From assembly GCF_021648855.1 (NCBI RefSeq), contig NZ_JAKJHX010000038.1, positions 9,317-39,736 of the forward strand: 30,420 bases of DNA, in the 5' to 3' direction. Position 1 is the stretch's first letter, and every line of letters begins with the position of its first letter. Source of the stretch: Tychonema litorale BBK16. Lineage in GTDB: Bacteria; Cyanobacteriota; Cyanobacteriia; Cyanobacteriales; Microcoleaceae. Below, one piece after another: positions 1-7,976 of the stretch. The notes beneath the pieces are model-generated. The model saw only the letters and a list, made by a program, of their open reading frames with translations, was not told where the DNA came from and did not search any database. The translations under genes were made by a program, and so were the position numbers.

Positions 1-87
1 AGTAGGGGCAATTCATGAAGTAGGGGCAATTCATGAAGTAGGGGCAATTCATGAAGTAGGGGCAATTCATGAATTGCCCCTACTTCA
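1..87. repeat. 18-bp tandem repeat ending in a 36-bp palindrome
   Basis: Four perfect copies of an 18-bp unit (AGTAGGGGCAATTCATGA) fill 1-72 and continue into the inverse of the unit. As a result 52-87 is a perfect 36-bp palindrome centred on TCATGA. The array probably extends to the left of the window. It lies downstream of the tyrosine kinase gene, so the palindrome could also act as a transcription end, but no T-run follows it. Confidence 0.9.
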
Positions 88-144
88 GATTTTGCCCCCT
101 ACGATAATCAGCTAATCGGCAATTCCCGATCGCATTCCAATCCA

Positions 145-2472
145 TCAAACAGATTTTTCCTCAATGTAATTCTGCACATAAGACTGATAGTAATACCTGC
201 TACCTTTATCATTATTTGCCACCATTCCCAACAGCGGAATATCAGCCATTCTCAAATCTTCCAACGCCAACAATAGCGCCTCTCGCTCAGTTTGATTCAG
301 CCCCACCACCAGCATCAATCCATTAGTATGAGCCGCCAATAAATTCGCATCAGCTAAACCCAAAAGTGGCGCAGTATCGTAAATAACTAAATCAAAATGA
401 CTGGACAAAGCTGCCATTAAATGCTGCATCTTGCGAGAAGAAAGCACCTTTGTGGGATCGGGAGGAATTGGCCCTGATGTTAATACAAACAGGTTTTCAT
501 CACGGGGCGATCGCAAAATCACCTTTTCTACATCCAAATCATCAGCAATCACATTGTGCAAACCTTGCCAATTCGGTAAACCCAGCATTTCGTGCACCTG
601 CGGGCGTCGTAAATCCGCATCCACCAACAGCACCTGCTGGCCCATTGCCGCCGCCGCCCGCGCTAGATTTACTGCTACAGTAGATTTACCATCGGCCACT
701 TGACACGAAGTAATGACACAAGATGCGATCGGGCTATCAACGTTTAACAAGCGAATATTAGCATTAAGCGATCGAAAAGCCTCCTGAAAAGCATCCGTCG
801 GCATTTGCGAACTTCCCACATCCACCGTAACTGTCTCAGCAGGAGGAAGTCTCAAAATTTTATCACTAGCAGGAATTACCCCCAACAAAGGCAAACGAAT
901 CGAATGTTTGACTTCCTCTGGAGTGTGGAACACCTTAGTATTATTAAACCGTTGGGCTAACTGCGCCACCAGCGAACCAAACACCAAACCAACTAATCCA
1001 CCCAAAGCCAAATTTAAAGGCATAATTGGAGCAACCGCCATCAATTCCCCATTGCGATAACGGGGAATTTCCGGCTTAGCAATCACCTCCCAAGCCACCT
1101 CTTTTTTATCCACAGCCTCAAGCTGCAAAGCTTGCTGTTTTGATAGCAAATTCTTCAACGTATTAGTAGTCACATCCGCCTCTCGCTGCAAATCGGAATA
1201 GCGCCGCAAAACCACCGGAAATCCCTGAGAATATTTGCTCAACTGCTTAGCAGCTTGTTCCAAAACTTGATTCCGTACTCCCAAAACTTCAATCGAATTA
1301 GCAGTACCGATAAATTGCTCGATTAATTTAATCCGCACCGGATCCTGAAAAGCCAAAACTTTTGAATTCACCTTGGCTAAATCTGTTCCCAAAACTTGTT
1401 CTGCTTCTTTTCTCAACAACGGAATCAGATTCTTGCGCTGTTCTCGAAACAACTGCATTTGCGGAGTTTGGTCAGTATAAGTAGCTGAATTAATCGCAAT
1501 TTGTCCTTCTAATTGCTGCAATTGAGTCAACATTGCTTGATAGCGAGGTGCTTGACTCAAAGACGATGCCATCAGGGCTTGTCGCTGATTGAGTCCTAGC
1601 TGAGCTTGTAGATTACCATAGAGCAATCTTTGCTGATTTATTTGGCTTTGAGCCTCCAATCTTTGAGCTTGAAGTTGACTAACTTGCTGTGCTAGTTGTT
1701 GGGTTTGAATTTGTGGATCAATGAAGTTGTACTGCTGACGCAACTTTTGGATTTCTGTTTGAATTACTTGTTGGCGTTTTTGCTGATTCGGAATTTGCGA
1801 TTTCACCAAGTCGAGACTTTGGCTAATTTGATTTCTGGGGTCTTTGACGCTGTAGTTACGATAGCCTAAAGCTACTTTTTCTAAAATAAACTGAATCTTT
1901 TTCGGATCGTTGTCCCGATATGTTACTTCGATAATTTTGGTATTTTTGAAGCGGTTAATTGACAGTCTAGTTTGCGGGGAAAATTGTAAACTATCTGCTT
2001 TTTGACCAAAAAGATAGTTGTAATTGATTTCAGGGTATTTTGCCCGCAATTGTTTGATGATTGGGGACATGACTTGCGGGCTTTGCAAGACTTGGATTTG
2101 TGATTCGTAGTCGAAAACCGGATTTTCTGATTTACTTGGGGCTGCTGGTTGCAGTTTCAGTTCGCCAGAGTAGATTTTTGCTAAGGTATTTTGGGTGATT
2201 GCAGGTTCAACTAATAATTGAAAGCGTCCTTCGTACTCACTTTTTTGAGTCAAAGTCCAAGCGAAAACGGCGGTTGTGACTGCGGCTGCTACACTGAGAA
2301 TTAACAACGGTCGATTACGGCACACTTCCCAAAAGTTTAACTGTTTTGTCTCTGTTTGTTCTAGTTCTAAAAAATCGTCATTTTGATAAAATACGGAAGA
2401 TGCTTGTCGCTGTACTTGTGCTTGTTTGTTTTTCTTAAAGACTGATATTTGAGAGTTTTTCCCTGGTTTCAT
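145..2472 (-). CDS. Wzc-like polysaccharide co-polymerase / BY-type tyrosine autokinase
   Basis: A 775-residue inner-membrane protein of the Wzc/CpsCD type, which controls chain length and export of exopolysaccharide. An N-terminal cytoplasmic segment is followed by a first membrane helix (about residues 52-72), a long Wzz/GNVR coiled-coil periplasmic region (about 80-460, very rich in Gln), and a second helix near 483-505. The C-terminal BY-kinase domain has Walker A ADGKST near 593-598, Walker A' VLLVDADLRRP near 614-624 and Walker B LVIYDTAP near 695-702. The tail carries the expected autophosphorylation cluster (Tyr760-762, 765, 769). The full single-chain architecture is therefore intact. 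It is the last gene of a minus-strand cluster after cysC and the SLBB exporter, 172 bp downstream of the latter. The substrate polymer is not identifiable here. Confidence 0.93.
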   Translation of the reverse strand: MKPGKNSQISVFKKNKQAQVQRQASSVFYQNDDFLELEQTETKQLNFWEVCRNRPLLILSVAAAVTTAVFAWTLTQKSEYEGRFQLLVEPAITQNTLAKIYSGELKLQPAAPSKSENPVFDYESQIQVLQSPQVMSPIIKQLRAKYPEINYNYLFGQKADSLQFSPQTRLSINRFKNTKIIEVTYRDNDPKKIQFILEKVALGYRNYSVKDPRNQISQSLDLVKSQIPNQQKRQQVIQTEIQKLRQQYNFIDPQIQTQQLAQQVSQLQAQRLEAQSQINQQRLLYGNLQAQLGLNQRQALMASSLSQAPRYQAMLTQLQQLEGQIAINSATYTDQTPQMQLFREQRKNLIPLLRKEAEQVLGTDLAKVNSKVLAFQDPVRIKLIEQFIGTANSIEVLGVRNQVLEQAAKQLSKYSQGFPVVLRRYSDLQREADVTTNTLKNLLSKQQALQLEAVDKKEVAWEVIAKPEIPRYRNGELMAVAPIMPLNLALGGLVGLVFGSLVAQLAQRFNNTKVFHTPEEVKHSIRLPLLGVIPASDKILRLPPAETVTVDVGSSQMPTDAFQEAFRSLNANIRLLNVDSPIASCVITSCQVADGKSTVAVNLARAAAAMGQQVLLVDADLRRPQVHEMLGLPNWQGLHNVIADDLDVEKVILRSPRDENLFVLTSGPIPPDPTKVLSSRKMQHLMAALSSHFDLVIYDTAPLLGLADANLLAAHTNGLMLVVGLNQTEREALLLALEDLRMADIPLLGMVANNDKGSRYYYQSYVQNYIEEKSV

Positions 2473-2508
2473 GTGATTCTACAACTTATTAGTTTAAAGG
2501 TTTGTAAG

Positions 2509-2563
2509 AAGAAGGAAGAAGGAAGAAGGAAGAAGGAAGAAGGAAGAAGGAAGAAGGAAGAAG
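2509..2563. repeat. Heptanucleotide STRR, AAGAAGG
   Basis: Seven full copies and one partial copy of the 7-bp unit AAGAAGG lie between the kinase and exporter genes. This matches the short tandemly repeated repetitive (STRR) sequences described in filamentous cyanobacteria. The tract starts 36 bp upstream of the kinase start codon, so its length could affect expression. Confidence 0.9.
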
Positions 2564-2564
2564 A

Positions 2565-2615
2565 CCCTTCGACTTCGCTCAGGGAACGAGCGGTACCCTG
2601 AGTGTAGTCGAAGGG
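2565..2615. repeat. Inverted repeat, 20-bp arms
   Basis: CCCTTCGACTTCGCTCAGGG (2565-2584) is opposed by 2596-2615 with 18 of 20 positions pairing and an 11-nt loop. Repeats beginning CCCTTCGACTTCGCTCAGGG are widespread intergenic elements in bacteria. Its position between two genes of one cluster suggests a processing or attenuation hairpin, but that is inference. Confidence 0.85.
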
Positions 2616-2644
2616 TTTAGGGAACGATTCAGAGAACGATTTAT

Positions 2645-4225
2645 CTATCGAAAAATATTGAACAATCTGAATACTCCTAATAAAGGATTCAAAGGAGCGA
2701 GAGTACCACCTACATTATCGGAGAATGCAGCACGGCCCGATCGCCTAACCATGATCACATCATTATTTTGTAGTTGAGGATTTGCCGGATCATTGGGAGT
2801 TGCCGCAAAATTTACCTTAATGGCTATTTTGGAAACCGTACCATTAGGATTGATCCGCATTAAATCTATCGAATCCATTTCCGCCCGCGCTTTATTAAAA
2901 CCTCCCGCTGCTGCTAACACTTGATTTAAAGAAGTATTTGGCGGCACAGCGATTGCTCCTGGCTTGACTACTTCTCCGACCACTGTCACACTAATTGTAT
3001 CCGGTGAAAAAGTGGAACTAGCGACCTGTGCATCTTGGGGTTGGTCAATGTTCTCAGCTCTGGGAACAATCACCGTATCTCCCTGTTGCAAAGTTAGATC
3101 TTGAGATACATCTCCTGTTCGTAAAAGTTCCCGTAAATCCACATTAATAATTTGTTCCGTACCAGCCCGCGTCAGGCGACGAACTTGTATTTGTTTAATA
3201 TCAGCTACTGGTGTAATGCCACCAGCCACTCTAATTGCCCTCGTTACTGTTTGCAACAAAACTGTTTCGCCACTATTACTATCCCCGGCACCAAGTGAAC
3301 CAGAATTTGCACCCGATTCATTCCCTTGTAACTTACTTGAAGCATCTTTTGCTAGAGTATAAGTACCGGGACGAGCAACTTCTCCCACTACAGCAATATT
3401 AATTGGTTGAGTGCTTTGTCCGGTGATATTTGCTACTGCTAAAGTTGATGCTTCTTGGCGATTGAGGCTAGTTACAGTGGGAATAAATATAGTGTCGCCA
3501 TCGCGCAAAGTCATGTCAGCCCGCAAATCTCCAGCTTGCAATAATTCCCATAAATCAACGTTAATAATTTGTTCCGGGGCGTTGCGTTGGGGGCGGCGGA
3601 TTTTGATTTGTCGCACGTCGGCTGATTGGGTAATTCCGCCAGCTAGTCGCAGTGCGCGGGATATTGTGGGCATTTGAGTTCCCATTTGTTCTGCTGTACC
3701 CCCTGGCCCGGCGGCTGAGGATATTGTATAGGCTCCTGGTCGGTTGATTTCGCCTGCGATCGCAATTTGTAAAGGACGCGGGGCTAGCAATTTCAGCGTA
3801 ATCCAAGGACGTTTCAAATATTGTCCATATCGCCCTTTGACAATATTCGCAGCTTGTTCCAAAGTCATCCCAGACACAGAAACGCTTCCCACCAATGGCA
3901 AACTGAGGGAACCGTCGGCTTGTACTTGGTGTTGACCGTTGGGGCCGCTATATTCTGGAACGTTAAAGATGTCAACTTGCACGCGATCGCCCGCCCCCAA
4001 GGTGTATACTTCCGATCGCACACTTGTCGCCCCATTGACACGCCCATTTGCCGGAACAGCCGGAAACGGAACTGCGGGCACGGGAATCGCAGAATCAGAA
4101 GGCGGAGGAGGAGGCAAAAACTGGGCTACCGCCGGAGATGAACCCGCCGCCAGCACTGAAACTGTTAAACATTGGACAATTAAACCCTTGACAGTATTAA
4201 GTCCTGAATAGTTTTTCACCATCAT
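2645..4225 (-). CDS. Wza-like polysaccharide export protein with SLBB domains
   Basis: A 526-residue outer-membrane polysaccharide export protein. It begins with a signal peptide (hydrophobic core near residues 12-28, AVAQ cleavage region near 32-35) followed by a proline-rich linker (PPPPP). The poly-export domain begins at YTLGAGDRVQVDIFNVPEY (about 74-92). Three SLBB modules follow, each opening with an IAIAGEINRPGAY-, IAVVGEVARPGTY- or VTVVGEVVKPGAI-type motif. Wza of E. coli has fewer SLBB domains, but multi-SLBB versions are normal in cyanobacteria. There is no obvious lipobox Cys. The start has two consecutive Met codons. It lies 37 bp downstream of cysC and upstream of the Wzc-like kinase, its usual partner in a trans-envelope export complex. 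Confidence 0.92.
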   Translation of the reverse strand: MMVKNYSGLNTVKGLIVQCLTVSVLAAGSSPAVAQFLPPPPPSDSAIPVPAVPFPAVPANGRVNGATSVRSEVYTLGAGDRVQVDIFNVPEYSGPNGQHQVQADGSLSLPLVGSVSVSGMTLEQAANIVKGRYGQYLKRPWITLKLLAPRPLQIAIAGEINRPGAYTISSAAGPGGTAEQMGTQMPTISRALRLAGGITQSADVRQIKIRRPQRNAPEQIINVDLWELLQAGDLRADMTLRDGDTIFIPTVTSLNRQEASTLAVANITGQSTQPINIAVVGEVARPGTYTLAKDASSKLQGNESGANSGSLGAGDSNSGETVLLQTVTRAIRVAGGITPVADIKQIQVRRLTRAGTEQIINVDLRELLRTGDVSQDLTLQQGDTVIVPRAENIDQPQDAQVASSTFSPDTISVTVVGEVVKPGAIAVPPNTSLNQVLAAAGGFNKARAEMDSIDLMRINPNGTVSKIAIKVNFAATPNDPANPQLQNNDVIMVRRSGRAAFSDNVGGTLAPLNPLLGVFRLFNIFR

Positions 4226-4262
4226 GATTTTTCGCCTCTATCCGCTTCTTACCCCATCTCAA

Positions 4263-4787
4263 TCAAATGTAGCCCAACTCTTCTAATTTACCGAGAATTT
4301 TTGTAACACTTTCTTGGACAGTTTCCTCGTCTGTGTAACAAATAATCTCAGGATTGAGGGGTTCTTCATAGGGATCGTCAATTCCTGTAAAGCCCTTGAT
4401 TTCACCTCTTCTGGCTTTTGCGTACATCCCTTTGACATCCCGCGCTTCACACACTTCTAAGGGCGCTTTGACATACACTTCCACAAAATTTGACTCCAGA
4501 GCTCTAACTTGGTCACGAATTGCTTGGTATGGGCTAATCGCGGCGGTAATTGCCACAACTCCATTCCGGCTTAATAGATTCGCCACAAATCCAATCCGCA
4601 GAATATTAGTATCTCGGTCTGCTTTGCTAAATCCTAAACCTTTTGATAAGTTAGTACGCACTACGTCTCCATCCAAGATTTCTACTTTACAACCTCTGGC
4701 TTTCAACTCTGGTTCGAGAGCTTTGCTGATAGTTGTTTTGCCGGATCCGCTCAGTCCGGTGAACCATAAAATAAAACCTTTGTCCAT
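4263..4787 (-). CDS. cysC: Adenylylsulfate (APS) kinase
   Basis: A 174-residue protein that phosphorylates APS to PAPS, the sulfate donor for sulfotransferases and for PAPS reductase. Walker [10 protein letters not shown] is at residues 11-19. The CysC-specific stretch [20 protein letters not shown] is at about 39-58, and the lid/substrate region [12 protein letters not shown] lies near 133-144. Length matches stand-alone bacterial CysC. It is the first gene of the polysaccharide export cluster, with 37 bp to the SLBB gene, so co-transcription is likely. Because the genes that follow export polysaccharide, the PAPS may serve sulfation of the polymer. That link is inferred from position only, as no sulfotransferase is in the window. 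Confidence 0.95.
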   Translation of the reverse strand: MDKGFILWFTGLSGSGKTTISKALEPELKARGCKVEILDGDVVRTNLSKGLGFSKADRDTNILRIGFVANLLSRNGVVAITAAISPYQAIRDQVRALESNFVEVYVKAPLEVCEARDVKGMYAKARRGEIKGFTGIDDPYEEPLNPEIICYTDEETVQESVTKILGKLEELGYI

Positions 4788-4809
4788 TTTCTATTGCTTT
4801 GTAATATCA

Positions 4810-4828
4810 ATTCCGGTTGCACCGGAAT
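4810..4828. repeat. ATTCCGGT hairpin repeat, copy 1
   Basis: ATTCCGGT-TGC-ACCGGAAT forms a perfect 8-bp stem with a 3-nt loop. Related copies, including flanking ATATCAA/TTGATAT, lie at 20362-20387 and in degenerate form at 27451-27480, so this is a dispersed family. Its place just upstream of the cysC start puts it in that gene's leader. Confidence 0.8.
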
Positions 4829-4922
4829 GATGTTGACTGTTCACCGTTGACTGTTTTAATAATACAGATGTAACCAGAAACTATATAACTCTTTCTGTCA
4901 GTCTGGAGAAATAAAAATAAAT

Positions 4923-5001
4923 GTAGGTTGGGTAGAACGGAGTGAAACCCAACAATCACAAAATTTTTAGCTGTTGGGTTTCGTCCCTCAACCCAACCTA
5001 C
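4923..5001. repeat. Inverted repeat of the GTAGGTTGGGT family
   Basis: Outer arms GTAGGTTGGGT (4923-4933) and ACCCAACCTAC (4991-5001) pair perfectly. Inner arms GAAACCCAACA (4944-4954) and TGTTGGGTTTC (4972-4982) also pair perfectly. This gives a nested, MITE-like structure of about 79 bp. Similar GTAGGTTGGGT-type elements are common in cyanobacterial intergenic DNA. Confidence 0.85.
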
Positions 5002-5222
5002 GGCGGGACTCGATAAAAGTTCGTAAAAATAGGGATTTGAGATTTTTATCTACCGACAGTGATTAAAGAGGAATAACTTGTTCCTGATTAAACGTAAAAT
5101 GCGATCGCTATTAGATATCAAATTTTTTCAAGAATTTGGGTATCTGGGTATTCATTTTTCTAAGTGCTTTCACTGATAGTGTTTGTCTTTCGCTATTCTC
5201 AAATCTCAAATCTAAAATCCTT

Positions 5223-7031
5223 ATGTCTTCTGTCTTAAAAGCCGATGTTTTAGTAGTTGGTGGCGGCACCGGTGGCATCGCAGCCGCCATACAAGCAGCC
5301 CGCCGTGGTGCAAAAACTATTTTAGTGAGCGAATTTCCTTGGTTAGGCGGAATGCTGACTTCTGCTGGGGTTTCGGCCCCCGATGGTAATGAATTAGCAG
5401 CTTTTCAGACTGGTTTGTGGGGCGCGTTTCTTCGGGAACTTCAGCAGCGACAGCCGGAAGGTTTGGATTGGGGCTGGGTCAGTTTTTTTACTTACGATCC
5501 CCGCATCGGTGCGACAATTTTTGCTGATTGGGTTAAGTGTTTACCGAATTTACACTGGATTTCTGGATACAAACCTCAAGATGTGATTAAGGAAGCCGAT
5601 CGCATCGTAGGCGTTCAATTCACAGATTTTACTGTTTTAGCCGGGATTACTTTGGATGGCACGGAACTGGGAGATTTATTGGCTTTGGGTGAGGTTTCTC
5701 ACCGTTGGGGTTGGGAGTTTCAAGCAGAATTTGGAGAACCCAGTGCACCGATCGCACCTAATGATCTCACACAAACATATCCAGTACAAGCTCCGACTTG
5801 GGTAGCAATCATGCGGGACTTTGGGGAAGGTGCTGTAGCCCCAGAAATTCCCGCACCACCGATACACAATCCCGATCGCTTTATCGGTGCTTGGGACAAC
5901 TATACTCCCGAACAATTTCTCAATTATGGTAGACTTCCTGGCGGATTGCTGATGATTAATTGGCCGATTAGTGGTAATGATTATGGAGAAAAGAGCGATC
6001 GGCTAATTCAATCTGAAACATCTCAAAAAGAATTCCTCCAAGAAAGTCTGTGGCATAGTCAAAGTTTCACCCATTTCATTCAAACCCAACTCGGCCGCCG
6101 CTACGGTTTAGCAGAAAACATTTTTCCCACTTCCCACACCAAAAATCAGCAAAATTCTGCCTTCGCCCTCCATCCCTACTACCGAGAAAGTCGCCGCTTG
6201 CAAGGAATCACCACAATCCGAGAACAAGATATCTTACCAATTACCCGCGGCCGAGTCGCGAAATTGCCCCTGAATACTGAGGGAATTTGTGAAGCAGTAG
6301 CCATTGGTAACTACGCCAACGATCATCATTACCCCAGTGGCGACATTCCCTTACAGCCAAAATCCATCCGTTGGGGCGGCCGCTGGACGGGAACTCCTTT
6401 TACAATTCCTTATAGTGCGCTAATTCCTACGAGTACAGACGGTTTGCTAGTCTGTGAAAAAAACATCTCCGTTTCTCACATCGCCAACGGTGCAACTCGC
6501 TTACAACCGACAGTCATGAATATTGGACAGGCGGCGGGGATGGCGGCGGCTTTGTGTATTGAACAAGGCTGTCAGCCACGGGAGTTATCGGTGCGAGTTT
6601 TGCAGGAAGCTTTGCTGCAAGATTCCCAGGCGAGTGCAACAGTTATTCCTTTATTTAATTTGACACCCGATCGCGCGCACTGGTTGAACCAACAACGCTA
6701 TTATTGCGATCGACCTTCCTCCTATCCAGCCAGCGGTAATTGTCCTTCGTCGGTAGACAAAGCAGGAACATCGCAATGTCGTATCTCTACACTCGATCGA
6801 GCTCACAGTCAATTTTCTGGTATTTTCCATCGTCTCGGCGAACAAGACTACTCCCTGACGCTCACTGAACCGCTATCCTTAGCCTCTCAAGCTTGGAAAC
6901 TCGTGACTTTAGACCCTGAAACAGATGAGCTTCTACTTCGTCATAAAACCGAAAAGCCTCTGACAGTATGGGCTAGACCTAATTTTGCGGGTAATTGGCT
7001 GTTAATTTTAAGAGTAGAGTTGAATAGTTGA
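5223..7031 (+). CDS. FAD-dependent oxidoreductase
   Basis: A 602-residue flavoprotein. The dinucleotide-binding signature VLVVGGGTGGIAAAIQAARRG is near residues 10-30 and is followed by LGGMLTSAGVSAPDGNE, typical of the FAD_oxidored family (PF12831) of putative xanthan-lyase-associated or related oxidoreductases. A second FAD-contacting region, ANGATRLQPTVMNIGQAAGMAAA, lies near residue 420, where the end of the flavin fold is expected. The reading frame is open further upstream (to 5136), but those 29 residues are hydrophobic and unlike the family, so the ATG at 5223 is preferred. The C-terminal 100 residues are not recognised. There is no signal peptide from the chosen start. The substrate is unknown. 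Confidence 0.82.
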   Translation: MSSVLKADVLVVGGGTGGIAAAIQAARRGAKTILVSEFPWLGGMLTSAGVSAPDGNELAAFQTGLWGAFLRELQQRQPEGLDWGWVSFFTYDPRIGATIFADWVKCLPNLHWISGYKPQDVIKEADRIVGVQFTDFTVLAGITLDGTELGDLLALGEVSHRWGWEFQAEFGEPSAPIAPNDLTQTYPVQAPTWVAIMRDFGEGAVAPEIPAPPIHNPDRFIGAWDNYTPEQFLNYGRLPGGLLMINWPISGNDYGEKSDRLIQSETSQKEFLQESLWHSQSFTHFIQTQLGRRYGLAENIFPTSHTKNQQNSAFALHPYYRESRRLQGITTIREQDILPITRGRVAKLPLNTEGICEAVAIGNYANDHHYPSGDIPLQPKSIRWGGRWTGTPFTIPYSALIPTSTDGLLVCEKNISVSHIANGATRLQPTVMNIGQAAGMAAALCIEQGCQPRELSVRVLQEALLQDSQASATVIPLFNLTPDRAHWLNQQRYYCDRPSSYPASGNCPSSVDKAGTSQCRISTLDRAHSQFSGIFHRLGEQDYSLTLTEPLSLASQAWKLVTLDPETDELLLRHKTEKPLTVWARPNFAGNWLLILRVELNS

Positions 7032-7064
7032 AGTTTTTTGCATAAGTCCTAAAATTCAATAGAG

Positions 7065-7129
7065 ATTCATCCTGATCGATCGGAGAAACTCCGTATCAGT
7101 TAATAGACACTGACACGGACACTACTCCT
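7065..7129 (+). promoter_or_regulatory. Leader of patX copy 1, conserved with copy 2
   Basis: The block ATTCATCCTGAT (7065-7076) and the block TAGACACTGACAC (7103-7115), followed by ACTAC just before the start codon, recur upstream of the second patX-type gene (7644-7655 and 7683-7695). A CGGAG-AAA-CTCCG palindrome (7081-7093) sits between them only in this copy. The shared blocks are candidates for the promoter or an operator. No clear Shine-Dalgarno sequence precedes the ATG. Confidence 0.55.
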
Positions 7130-7309
7130 ATGAAAACTTACACACCAATTGCTTTACTAAGTCTTTTAGACCTTACTTTGAGCGACATTGTCGATCGAGC
7201 CTTTGCATCCCTAGTCGAACTACTCGACATTACCACCGCTCAATACATCTTATCAGCTCAAACTGCACAAAGGGGCGATATTTCTCCAGAAAGAGGTAGC
7301 GGACGCTGA
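7130..7309 (+). CDS. patX: PatX-type RGSGR peptide precursor (HetR inhibitor), copy 1
   Basis: A 59-codon gene whose product ends exactly in Arg-Gly-Ser-Gly-Arg, then TGA (7307-7309). RGSGR is the pentapeptide of PatS and HetN that binds the HetR C-terminal domain and blocks its DNA binding. PatX is the family of short secreted RG(S/T)GR proteins found next to hetR in filamentous cyanobacteria, including those without heterocysts. The N-terminus MKTYTPIALLSLL resembles a signal peptide, but Asp residues (14, 19, 22) interrupt the core. The conserved part just before the motif is QYILSAQTAQRGD. hetR begins 1.1 kb downstream on the same strand. A paralogue lies 578 bp away (31 of 59 residues identical, no gaps). 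The identification rests on the terminal motif, the size and the hetR context. Confidence 0.88.
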   Translation: MKTYTPIALLSLLDLTLSDIVDRAFASLVELLDITTAQYILSAQTAQRGDISPERGSGR

Positions 7310-7510
7310 GAGTTAAGTGAGTCTAACCTAGACACTCATCCCCTACAAGCATGATAACGACATTGCATGAAAGTCAGTTCCACTATTGAGTCTATGGCTC
7401 AATCTGATTTTCTGAGATGCTAGTTTTTTAGGTTCGCAAAACAACCGTACTTCTTGTTTACATTCATTAGGATTTTCCTTTGTGTGAGTAATGATAGCAG
7501 ATACACCTTC

Positions 7511-7554
7511 AACCGCCATGTATGGAGAGATTGATTCTCATATGTGGCGGTTTT
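7511..7554 (+). terminator. Probable terminator after patX copy 1
   Basis: AACCGCCA (7511-7518) pairs with TGGCGGTT (7545-7552). Inner TATG/CATA and GAGA/TCTC pairings extend the hairpin, which ends in a short T-run (TTTTG). It lies 200 bp after the patX stop and would separate the two peptide genes into independent transcripts. Confidence 0.6.
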
Positions 7555-7643
7555 GTATATTCAACGCTTAGTTTAATACAGCAATTTTCAGGTATGTGAG
7601 ATACATAGCAGAAGTCGGGAATTAGTTTGATAATTTCCAGGAA

Positions 7644-7707
7644 ATTAATCCTGATGTGCATGGTTAGTATCTGTATCTCTAAATAGATACTGACACTAAT
7701 ACTACCC
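7644..7707 (+). promoter_or_regulatory. Leader of patX copy 2, conserved with copy 1
   Basis: ATTAATCCTGAT (7644-7655) and TAGATACTGACAC (7683-7695) plus ACTACCC match the leader of the first copy, with small gaps between blocks. The duplication therefore included upstream regulatory DNA, so both genes may respond to the same regulator. Confidence 0.55.
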
Positions 7708-7929
7708 ATGAAAAACTACACAACAATTGCTTTATTGAGCCTATCTGGCCTCTTCTTAAGTGCTACCTGCGCTCTCTCCATTGAATCGCCAGTCGAACAG
7801 GTAGAAAATTCCACCACTCAATATATGTTGTCAGCGCAAACTCAACAAAGAGGCGATAGCCGTCCAACAAGACGTAATAAACGCTTAAGTTTCATCCAGC
7901 CCAGCGCTGAAACTCAACCGCTACAATAA
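7708..7929 (+). CDS. PatX-like paralogue that has lost RGSGR, copy 2
   Basis: A 73-residue exported peptide. MKNYTTIALLSLSGLFLSATCALS is a good signal peptide (short positive start, hydrophobic core). It aligns without gaps to copy 1 over 59 positions, including QYMLSAQTQQRGD. At the place of RGSGR the codons AGA CGT AAT AAA CGC give Arg-Arg-Asn-Lys-Arg (7870-7884). The position of the copy-1 TGA stop is TTA (Leu), which extends the protein by 14 residues to a TAA. With both glycines of the pentapeptide replaced by basic or polar residues, it is unlikely to inhibit HetR in the classical way. It could be a decaying duplicate, or a divergent signal with a new basic C-terminus. It is oriented towards hetR, whose start is 496 bp downstream. 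Confidence 0.8.
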   Translation: MKNYTTIALLSLSGLFLSATCALSIESPVEQVENSTTQYMLSAQTQQRGDSRPTRRNKRLSFIQPSAETQPLQ

Positions 7930-7976
7930 ATTTTATGCCTTTCAACAAAAGCCAGTTCCGCAATAGATTAGGTTTG

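Larger units (their letters stand above)
4788..5222. other. Intergenic region between divergent cysC and oxidoreductase genes
   Basis: About 435 bp that must hold both promoters. It contains a short hairpin repeat (4810-4828), two copies of GTTGACTGTT separated by a CACC-containing spacer near 4832-4856, and a long inverted repeat (4923-5001). No small reading frame with a convincing start was seen. Confidence 0.6.
7310..7707. other. Spacer between the two patX-type genes
   Basis: About 400 bp with no convincing gene. It carries sequence homologous to the 3' part and downstream flank of patX copy 2 (for example AAGTCAGTTCC at 7371-7381 versus AAGCCAGTTCC at 7949-7959, offset exactly 578). 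It also holds a terminator-like hairpin (7511-7554) and the leader of copy 2. Confidence 0.6.

Noticed and set aside
431..703. Long frames antisense to the Wzc-like kinase and other genes (e.g. 431-703, 3821-4141, 12851-13243)
   Set aside because: They are opposite-strand shadows of well-supported genes, with low-complexity or Cys/Arg-rich translations and no family features.
5136..5222. N-terminal extension of the FAD oxidoreductase
   Set aside because: The 29 residues are hydrophobic and unlike the family. The ATG at 5223 begins the conserved dinucleotide-binding region.
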